The position numbers were made by a program, and so were the translations under genes. A stretch of DNA of 64,000 bases from positions 1 through 64,000 of the forward strand of contig JANQES010000119.1 in assembly GCA_028278205.1 (NCBI GenBank), given 5' to 3'. Of this stretch, positions 57,925-64,000 are shown in pieces. Positions within the stretch are counted from its first letter, which is position 1. The number at the start of each line of letters is the position of its first letter. The DNA is from Rhodothermales bacterium. GTDB lineage: Bacteria; Bacteroidota; Rhodothermia; Rhodothermales; Bin80. The notes below the pieces were generated by a model. That model worked only from the letters and a program-made list of their open reading frames with translations. It did no database searches and was not told where the DNA came from.

Positions 57925-60180
57925 ATGTCCGAAAAAACAATCACGACCCGATATCGAGGACCGCGCCTCCTGGGTGCAGGATTTGGGATTCTGGTGCTGC
58001 TCGTCCAACTCGCCGGCTGCGAGGTCGGGCCGGAAGCTGCCGAGATGGGCCTGCGCGTCGTCTCCGGCCCACCGGAGCTTGTCAGCGGGGGCGACGCCCG
58101 GCTGGAGATCGCCGTGCCGCCCGGCGTGGCGCCCGGCGACGTTACCCTGGAGGTCAATGGCACGCCTGTCGATGCATCGCTCGTCACGGATGAGGCACAC
58201 GGTGTGCTGAGCGTGGTCGTGCAGGGGTTGCCGGAGGGGGAATCGACCCTCGTAGCGCGCGCCGGTGATCGAGAAACGTCGCTGGATCTGGTCAACTATC
58301 CCCGAACGGGACCCATGTTTTCCGGGCCGGCGCAAGAGCCGTTTTTTTGCGCGTCCGAAGACCATCGCGCCGACGCCGAACTCGGCGCCCCGCTCGACGA
58401 CGCGTGCAGCCTCGAAACGAAGGTCAGTTTCGTGTATCTCTCGACGACCAGCGACGACTTCGAGCCGTTCGACCTGCAGGCGCCGCGCCCCCCAGACATC
58501 GCCCAGACCACCACGACCGACGGACGGACGGTCGATTTCATCGTGCGCTGGGAGCGGGGTACGATCAACCGATTCATCTACAGCCTCGCTGTGCTCTCGC
58601 CGGAAGCGCATGACGAAGACGCCCCGGATCTGTCTGCCTGGAACCGCAGGCTCATCTACTATTTCCAGGGCGGCGTGGCTGTCGGGCACTACCAGGGGGC
58701 GCCCAGTCGCTCGCGCATGCTCTACCGGCACGGCCTCTCGAAAGGCTACGCCGTCGCCTATTCGACGGGCACCAAGACGGGCACGCATTACGACCTCGAA
58801 GTCGGCGGCGAGACGGCGTTGATGGTCAAAGATCGCTTCGTGACGGCCTACGGCAAGCCGGACTACACGGTGGGCGTCGGCGGCTCGGGCGGCGGCATCC
58901 AGCAGTACGTCTACGGGCAGAACCATCCGGGCCTTATCGATGCCGCCATCCCGCAATATTCGTATCCGGACATGGTCACCCAGACCATCCACATCGGCGA
59001 TTGCGAACTGCTCGAACGGTACATGGACGCCGAGGTCGCCGCCGATCCCACTTCGAAATGGGCTACGTGGTCGAACCGGACGTGGCTCGAAGGCCTCAAC
59101 GCCTCAGACACCCTGCCCAACCGATACACCGGCGGGCAGCCCGGCCTGACGGAGTGCATCAACGGATGGCGGGGGCTCTCGCCGCTCTCGCTCAACCCGC
59201 ACTACGGCACCGCGCCGGGCATCACCCCGGAACAGCAAGCCGCCGTCGAATGGACCCACTACGCCGATCTGGAGCAAATCTATGGCCGCGCCGAGGACGG
59301 CTTTGCCGCGCGTAGCTGGGACAACGTAGGCGTCCAGTACGGGCTGCAAGCCTTGCTCGACGGCCACCTCTCGCCCGATGAATTTCTCGACCTCAACGCC
59401 CGGATAGGCAGTTGGAAGAACGAGCCGGAGATGGTGCAGGAAGGCGAACCGTTCATCCCGGACGGCGGTCCCTTCGACCCGCACAGCGCCCGCAACATGA
59501 ACCTGAGCCCGGACGACCGGGGCGCCGAGCCCGCCCCGCGCCTCGCCGCCGATCCGGGCGCCATCGAAGCAGCCTATGAGCATGGCCTCGCCTTCACCGG
59601 CGCGCTCGAAATCCCCGTGATCGACTGGCGGCATTATCTGGAGCGGCAACTCGACATGCACAACGCCCATCAATCGTTTGCCGCCCGGCAGCGGATGGTC
59701 AACCAGGACGGCGACGCTTCCAACCAGATCATCTGGTTTACGGACGTCGAGGACGGCGCCCCGCGCTTCGACCAGACACCGATGGCTTTTGAGGTCATCG
59801 ATGAATGGATGAACAATCTCATGGCGAACCCTGCGCGCGGCGTGGCCGGCAACAAACCCGAACGCGCCGTCGATAGCTGCTTCGGCGGCGACGGCAACCT
59901 CCTCCACGCCGGAGACGACGCCTGGGCCGGCATCCTCGACGAGCGCAACGACGGCCCCTGCACCGCGCAATTCCCCCTCTACGGCACATCGCGGATCGTG
60001 GCCGGCGCCCCCATCACCGGAGACATTTTTAAGTGCCACTTGCAGCCGGTGCAGCAGGCCATCGCCTCGGGCCTCTACGGAGCGTGGACGCCGTCGGAGG
60101 ATCAAACGGCCCGGCTCCAAAACATCTTTCCCGAAGGCGTCTGCGACTACACGAAGGGCGATGCCGGCAAGCCCGGGTGA
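57925..60180 (+). CDS. DUF6351-type exported alpha/beta-hydrolase-like lipoprotein
   Basis: The 751-residue protein has a signal peptide with lipobox LAGC (about residue 32). An Ig-like N-terminal module follows (LRVVSGPPELVSGGDARLEIAVPPGVAPGDVTLEVNG). The large catalytic-looking region has RLIYYFQGGVAVGHYQG and a nucleophile elbow GVGGSGGGIQQYVYGQ. Downstream are IPVIDWRHYLE and HDxx-like segments, and several Cys pairs. It matches the DUF6351 group; the substrate is unknown, with esterase or amide hydrolase activity the natural guess. It is the last gene of the exported set. Confidence 0.75.
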   Translation: MSEKTITTRYRGPRLLGAGFGILVLLVQLAGCEVGPEAAEMGLRVVSGPPELVSGGDARLEIAVPPGVAPGDVTLEVNGTPVDASLVTDEAHGVLSVVVQGLPEGESTLVARAGDRETSLDLVNYPRTGPMFSGPAQEPFFCASEDHRADAELGAPLDDACSLETKVSFVYLSTTSDDFEPFDLQAPRPPDIAQTTTTDGRTVDFIVRWERGTINRFIYSLAVLSPEAHDEDAPDLSAWNRRLIYYFQGGVAVGHYQGAPSRSRMLYRHGLSKGYAVAYSTGTKTGTHYDLEVGGETALMVKDRFVTAYGKPDYTVGVGGSGGGIQQYVYGQNHPGLIDAAIPQYSYPDMVTQTIHIGDCELLERYMDAEVAADPTSKWATWSNRTWLEGLNASDTLPNRYTGGQPGLTECINGWRGLSPLSLNPHYGTAPGITPEQQAAVEWTHYADLEQIYGRAEDGFAARSWDNVGVQYGLQALLDGHLSPDEFLDLNARIGSWKNEPEMVQEGEPFIPDGGPFDPHSARNMNLSPDDRGAEPAPRLAADPGAIEAAYEHGLAFTGALEIPVIDWRHYLERQLDMHNAHQSFAARQRMVNQDGDASNQIIWFTDVEDGAPRFDQTPMAFEVIDEWMNNLMANPARGVAGNKPERAVDSCFGGDGNLLHAGDDAWAGILDERNDGPCTAQFPLYGTSRIVAGAPITGDIFKCHLQPVQQAIASGLYGAWTPSEDQTARLQNIFPEGVCDYTKGDAGKPG

Positions 60181-60236
60181 TGGCTGGCGCGTTTTTTCTG
60201 GAGAGATTATGCACAATGTAGCGGATCGCCCCCTCC

Positions 60237-60282
60237 GCCCCTACGGGGCACCTCCCCCGTTCTCGGGGGAGGGGTTTATTTT
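60237..60282 (+). terminator. Terminator after the DUF6351 gene
   Basis: CCTCCCCCG (60251-60259) and CGGGGGAGG (60264-60272) form a stem with a 4-nt loop, followed by GGTTTATTTTT. A GCCCCTACGGGGC palindrome of the dispersed family directly precedes it. Confidence 0.75.
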
Positions 60283-60299
60283 TAATTATTAAGAACTTA

Positions 60300-60420
60300 T
60301 GAGACTCTCCCCCTGAGCACAGGGAGAGTACCCCGGAGGGGAGAGGGGGTCGATCTGAGGCCAAGCAAACCCTTTATCACCCTCACCCTGTCCCTCTCCC
60401 GTCGAGGGAGAGGGGACGCT
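60300..60420. repeat. Dispersed GC-rich palindromes (CTCTCCC words)
   Basis: CTCTCCCCCTGAGCACAGGGAGAG and CCCTCTCCCGTCGAGGGAGAGGG are two hairpins in a gap without genes between the DUF6351 gene and the convergent SnoaL-like gene. Confidence 0.55.
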
Positions 60421-60508
60421 TCGATTACCCGATTTAATAATCAAAAAGCATCAGCCTGCCGCTACATGCTTGATGATAAAGAATGTAGCAGAGCAACAGG
60501 GTTTGGTA

Positions 60509-60907
60509 TCAGCCATCGTGCTTGCCGGGAAACAGCGCGCCTCGGATGCCGGCCCAGAGCCACTCGCCCTGCTCCCGAATCGCGATCATCGTGAAGCCCT
60601 CCTTGGTCCGCTTCTCGGGGCTGCCATTGGTCGTCTTGCGGTAGGTCTCCCCCACGGTGTCCACAATGACGAGATCCGGCGTCACGTAATGCACATTTTT
60701 AGCGGTGATTTGATGTTCGATGTCATCGGGCATCATCGGAAACATCGTTTCGAAATGCTGTTCGATAGCCGCGCGCCCGATGCCGAAGTCTCCATCCGTC
60801 GTAGGCATATTGGCATTCGGGTGAAACAGGGCGGCGCTGGCGTGTGCATCGCGCCGTTCATGCGCCTCTTCCGACGCGGCCACCAGGTCCTCATACGTCG
60901 TCGCCAT
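60509..60907 (-). CDS. SnoaL/DUF4440-like protein (NTF2 fold)
   Basis: The 132-residue cytoplasmic protein has the cone-barrel pattern of NTF2-like proteins: TYEDLVAASEEAHERRDAHASAALFHPNANMPTTDGDFGIGRAAIEQHFETMF, then HQITAKNVHYVTPDLVIVDTVGE and GFTMIAIREQGEWLWAGIRGALF. Such proteins bind small ligands or isomerise them; nothing specifies which. GAGGT precedes the chosen ATG at good spacing, and the longer frame is rejected. Confidence 0.8.
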   Translation of the reverse strand: MATTYEDLVAASEEAHERRDAHASAALFHPNANMPTTDGDFGIGRAAIEQHFETMFPMMPDDIEHQITAKNVHYVTPDLVIVDTVGETYRKTTNGSPEKRTKEGFTMIAIREQGEWLWAGIRGALFPGKHDG

Positions 60908-61254
60908 AAGCAATACCTCTTGTGTTTTAATTAATGGGATTGAATGCTCCTGACAGGCTCGCTGGAGCAATGCATATATCGGGCAAATACAGGCGCTTAA
61001 ACAAGGCGTTTTTTACTGGCTTTCTTTTCAAATAAATTCTTGGTAATATATTATTAAGGGGAAAGATTTGATACGACGTTTGCCTGGACGACAACCTCTT
61101 CGATAGCCCATATAATAAAGCGGCCTGATCTGCCTCATGCAAGGCAAAATCAGGCCGCTTTTCAGTACGTTGCCTGCGATGGTCATGCTTTGTAGTCTTT
61201 CGTTGTATTTTGCCGCAGGACACCTCCCCCAACTCCACCCTTGCTGCCGTCGCC
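60908..61254. other. Divergent intergenic region with an orphan terminator hairpin
   Basis: The region lies between two genes that diverge, is AT-rich at about 61000-61075, and carries no protein gene. It contains the strong hairpin described separately at 61117-61161, which neither neighbour needs as a terminator. Confidence 0.5.
61117..61163. terminator. Perfect 13-bp terminator-type hairpin between divergent genes
   Basis: AAAGCGGCCTGAT and its exact complement flank 19 nt that contain a further GCCT/AGGC pair, followed by TT. Since both flanking genes start away from it, it may end an unannotated small RNA transcribed from the AT-rich DNA on its left or right. Confidence 0.6.
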
Positions 61255-62781
61255 ATGCTTCGACCGTTCCTGCTGCTCTTCTGCCTGCTGACAACTCCTG
61301 CCTATGCCCAGCCTGATGAGCAACCGCGCGCGCTCATCATCGTCATCGATGGCCTGCGCCCCGACTACATTACGCCGGAGACGATGCCCAACCTGATCGT
61401 GCTGCGCCAGCGCGGCGCGTTCGGGGCCGATCACCATGCCGTCTTTCCCACCGTCACCCGCGTCAATGCGCCTTCGATAGCCACCGGGGCCTATCCGCGC
61501 ACCCACGGCCTGACGGGCAACAGCATGTACGTGCCCCAGGTGCGGCCTGAGCGTCCGCTCAACACCAGCAGTGCCGAGGAGTTGCGCCTGCTCGAAGCGG
61601 CCATGGACGGAGCCTTGCTGACTACCCCCTCGCTGGGCGAAATCTTACAAGACTTCGGCAAGCGGCTCTTCGCCGCCAGTTCCGGCTCGGCGGGCTCGGC
61701 CTACCTGCTCAACCACCGGGGCGCCGGCGCCGGTCTGATCCACCACACCTACGCCGTGCCCGATAGCCTCACGCCGCTCGTCGAGGCCGCGCTCGGCCCG
61801 GCCCCTCCCCCCGACACGCCCAGGCCGGCCCTGGTCCGCCGCGCTATTGACGCGGTGCTCAAGGTAGGGCTGGATCGTCTCCAGGCCGATGCGCTGCTCT
61901 TGTGGATCACCGAACCCGACGGGACGGCCCACGCCCAGGGCATCGGCGCCGCACCGACCGTGGAAGCTCTCCGCGCGGTAGATGCTGAAGTAGGACGGCT
62001 TCTGGCGGGGCTCGCCGCGCGGGGCCTCGACGGGCAGATGAACGTCTTCGTGACGGCAGACCACGGCTTCTCTACCCACGTGGGGCAGCAGTCGCTCAGC
62101 GCGCTCCTGGTCGAGCGGGGCCTCAAACAGAGCAGCACCTCGACCGACGTCGTCGTAGCTGGTGGGGCCATCCACGTCAACGAGGGCGGCCTGGCCCGGA
62201 TCGAGGCTATCGTCGGCCTGCTTCAGCGAACAGCCTGGGTCGGCCCTGTCTTCACACGCGCCCGGAGCCCCTCTACCGGCTCCACCGATCCCGATACGAC
62301 CGCCGGCTCCGTCGAAGGGACGCTCTCGTTCGGTACGATCCGGTGGGACCATGCCCGCGCAGCGGATATTCTCACGGCGGGCACCTGGACCGACGAGGCG
62401 AATGCCCATGGCTACCGGGGCGCGGTGCAGGTGCCGGGGGTGGCCGGTCACGGCTCGGCCAGTCCCTTCGACATCCGGATCCCGCTCATCGCTGCCGGTC
62501 CGCAGATCAAAGTAGGCCTCCAGAGTGCGGTCCCGACGGGCAATGTGGACCTGGCCCCGACGGTGCTCCATCTCCTGGGCGTGCCGCCGTCGGAAGCTAT
62601 GGAGGGGCGGGTGCTCTCAGAGTTGCTCGTGGACGGGCCGGCCCCGGCGTCGGTCGAAGTGCGGCGGCACCAGGCGCGTGCTGAGGCAGTGTGGGACGGG
62701 GGCCGCTATCGTTTGGTACTGCATCAGTCGTGGGTAGGCGGTACGCTCTACGTCGATTATGCAGAGGTTGAGCGGCGCTGA
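61255..62781 (+). CDS. Exported type I phosphodiesterase/nucleotide pyrophosphatase-like protein
   Basis: The 508-residue alkaline-phosphatase-superfamily protein has a signal peptide (PFLLLFCLLTTPAYAQ). The first metal Asp is in ALIIVIDGLRPDYI, with the Thr nucleophile region FPTVTRVNAPSIATGAYPRTHGLTGN. WITEPDGTAHAQGIG and VFVTADHGFSTHVG follow, and finally GVAGHGSASPFDIRIPLIAAGP. These match phosphodiesterase/NPP metal ligands (D, T, D, H, D-H, H). Substrates range from nucleotides to phospholipids, and nothing here decides. The ATG giving the signal peptide was chosen over a TTG 45 nt upstream. Confidence 0.9.
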   Translation: MLRPFLLLFCLLTTPAYAQPDEQPRALIIVIDGLRPDYITPETMPNLIVLRQRGAFGADHHAVFPTVTRVNAPSIATGAYPRTHGLTGNSMYVPQVRPERPLNTSSAEELRLLEAAMDGALLTTPSLGEILQDFGKRLFAASSGSAGSAYLLNHRGAGAGLIHHTYAVPDSLTPLVEAALGPAPPPDTPRPALVRRAIDAVLKVGLDRLQADALLLWITEPDGTAHAQGIGAAPTVEALRAVDAEVGRLLAGLAARGLDGQMNVFVTADHGFSTHVGQQSLSALLVERGLKQSSTSTDVVVAGGAIHVNEGGLARIEAIVGLLQRTAWVGPVFTRARSPSTGSTDPDTTAGSVEGTLSFGTIRWDHARAADILTAGTWTDEANAHGYRGAVQVPGVAGHGSASPFDIRIPLIAAGPQIKVGLQSAVPTGNVDLAPTVLHLLGVPPSEAMEGRVLSELLVDGPAPASVEVRRHQARAEAVWDGGRYRLVLHQSWVGGTLYVDYAEVERR

Positions 62782-62856
62782 ACGGAGGACCCGGCGGGGT
62801 ATAGAGCGGTTATCGGTTGGATGTACACATTCGAGAATGAGAGGGGGAAAGGGGGA

Positions 62857-62945
62857 TGTTGAATGTCGAATTTCGAATGACGAATCGCGAGTAGAAAAAT
62901 GAATCTTTCGACACTCGACATTCGACACTCGACACTCGACATTCC
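62857..62945. repeat. GTCGAAT/GTCGAGT word palindrome
   Basis: TGAATGTCGAATTTCGAATGACG (in part, from 62857) faces TCGACACTCGACATTCG-type words (62909-62945). It is the same family as at 13221-13281 and lies between convergent genes. Confidence 0.7.
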
Positions 62946-63021
62946 TGAACTTCCCCCTTTCACCCTCTCCCCCTCCCTCCCTTTCGATCAGGGCAAAGCA
63001 TACACCCAACTGAAAACCTGA

Positions 63022-63729
63022 TTATTGACGCTGCACAATCTCCACGAGCGCTTCACGCGCGCGGTCATCATTGGCCTGCCCCAGCCAAAACACCGCTTGC
63101 TTACGCACTTCGTCGTTGGGATGGCCCTTCGCCACGGTGATCAGGCGAGGCACCCCGATGTCGTTCGACATCTGAGAAAAGGCAAAGACGACTTTCTTTT
63201 GCACCTCCACCTCGGCCTCTCCGGCGATGATCTCGTCGAACAAGGCCAGGGCGTCTTCACCCCCTTGTTGTCCCAGCCAGAAGATGGCCTGTTCTTGCAT
63301 CTCGCGGTGCTCGTGTGACCTGGCGATGCGGACGAGGCGAGGCGATCCCACTTCCTGGGACATTTGTGAATAGGCAAAAAGAACCTGCTTTTGCACTTCC
63401 AGGCTGGGATCCTCTTCAGCGATTTGATCCAGCGCCTCCAACGCGGCCCGGCTTTGCTTCTGCCCAAGCCAGAAAATGGCCTGTTTGCGCACTTCCGGAT
63501 GGGCATGGGTCGTCGCAAATTCAATCAAGTGCTTCAGGCTCTGTTCACTGGACGACTGGGAAAGGGCAAAAAGAGCCTGTTTTTGCAGTTCGATGTCCAC
63601 TTCATGCACCAGGGCAGTGTCTTGCACGGTCTCGTCTTCTTGCAGAAACGTGACCCACAGGTAAGCCATGGGAATGATAGCAAGAAGTAAAACAAGGGCG
63701 GCCAGCATGGCGGCTTTTTGTCGTGTCAT
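63022..63729 (-). CDS. Membrane-anchored HEAT-repeat protein
   Basis: The 235-residue protein has an N-terminal transmembrane helix (AAMLAALVLLLAIIPMAYLWVTFL) followed by about six HEAT-type repeats of 31-33 residues. Two repeat versions alternate regularly: one with VQKQVLFAYSQMS and one with EVRKQAIFWLGQ. Such arrays are protein-binding scaffolds, and the strict alternation suggests recent duplication of a two-repeat unit. No partner is obvious. It converges with the phosphodiesterase gene. Confidence 0.8.
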   Translation of the reverse strand: MTRQKAAMLAALVLLLAIIPMAYLWVTFLQEDETVQDTALVHEVDIELQKQALFALSQSSSEQSLKHLIEFATTHAHPEVRKQAIFWLGQKQSRAALEALDQIAEEDPSLEVQKQVLFAYSQMSQEVGSPRLVRIARSHEHREMQEQAIFWLGQQGGEDALALFDEIIAGEAEVEVQKKVVFAFSQMSNDIGVPRLITVAKGHPNDEVRKQAVFWLGQANDDRAREALVEIVQRQ

Positions 63730-64000
63730 GGTATATACCCCGCTCTATTTGGGTGGTGATGAGATCCTATAAACGACGTGGGCGCTTACTTACAAGACAG
63801 GCGATGTGCGATTGAGGTTTACAACCATGGTCCATTCTACTTGAAAAAAGTCCGGCACTACCAGGATGCCCCCTTCTGCTCCCCGCTACGTGACAAGAAC
63901 AACGAGAAGATCTATCTTCCGAAACACAAGACAGGCGATCTCGCCGGGCCGTATCGGGACGGATGTCCGCCCCACCGGCCATCACCGTTGAAGCAATCAA

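Noticed and set aside
63767-64000. Minus-strand frame of 77 residues reaching the right edge, and a plus-strand open frame over the same DNA (about 63787-64000)
   Set aside because: Neither has a recognisable motif or ribosome-binding site; the plus-strand frame (EVYNHGPFYLKK...) looks somewhat protein-like but lacks a clear start, and the window ends before it can be judged.

Overview
The window is a GC-rich (by eye about 60%), densely coded bacterial chromosome segment. A type IX secretion C-terminal signal, a bacillithiol-type deacetylase (BshB1), a DUF4105 protein and a TIGR02757 protein point to Bacteroidota in the broad sense. The high GC and gene style suggest the Rhodothermales/Rhodothermota side rather than classical low-GC Bacteroidetes. 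This placement is inference; no rRNA or tRNA gene was seen.

Layout. (1) 1-3.7 kb is an accessory, partly decayed patch: a probable transposase tail, two paralogous stand-alone H-NOX haem proteins, and between them frameshifted c-type cytochrome and membrane-haem genes. The first H-NOX has Tyr where the proximal haem His belongs; the second keeps His. (2) 3.7-18.6 kb is a long minus-strand housekeeping run: acylating aldehyde dehydrogenase, efp, accB, accC, gcvH, guaA, a TPR/periplasmic-binding protein, a BamD-like lipoprotein, nadD, a GH3 glycosidase, a PhoU-like protein, a thioredoxin-fold protein and an NhaC antiporter. (3) 19-23 kb carries an anti-sigma-like protein, a degenerate GGDEF-like protein, bshB1 and an AT-rich islet. 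The islet has an XRE repressor with an ImmA/IrrE peptidase, diverging across a palindromic operator from small DUF2188 and DUF3892 genes. (4) 23-34 kb holds leuS, a 255-bp inverted-repeat element, a TIMP-like protein, a MazEF-like pair whose toxin is frameshifted, a TIGR02757 protein, a flavin reductase and the hrcA-grpE-dnaJ operon. (5) 34-52 kb holds an extremely Arg-rich secreted protein, a DUF2231 protein, sppA, a T9SS cargo protein, a Ser/Thr kinase, gpmI, nth, a DUF4105 protein and a large pseudokinase-TPR-TonB fusion. (6) 52-63.7 kb is an exported catabolic-looking cluster (Tat enolase-superfamily enzyme, ThuA/cytochrome c protein, DUF1080 lipoprotein, DUF6351 lipoprotein), then a SnoaL-like protein, a phosphodiesterase and a HEAT-repeat protein.

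The strongest signal not explained by genes lies in the intergenic DNA. Nearly every gap holds a palindrome. Many are built from short words of about 7 nt, such as TTTTGGA, TGGTCAC, GTCGAGT, GTCATGA, GGTCCGT and GATGCGG. A separate family has ATGAATTTTGAC-type ends and a constant 60-61 nt interior of unrelated sequence (four copies), plus one copy reduced to a 3-nt interior. A third family has an identical 19-bp GC-rich hairpin nested inside TTTTGGA-repeat arms (two good copies and one degenerate). Several of these palindromes contain the stop codons of the flanking genes, and some repeat DNA is translated into protein ends.

Four single-base frameshifts, all at short homopolymers, affect only three genes (two haem-protein genes and mazF). 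They may be real decay or assembly errors.
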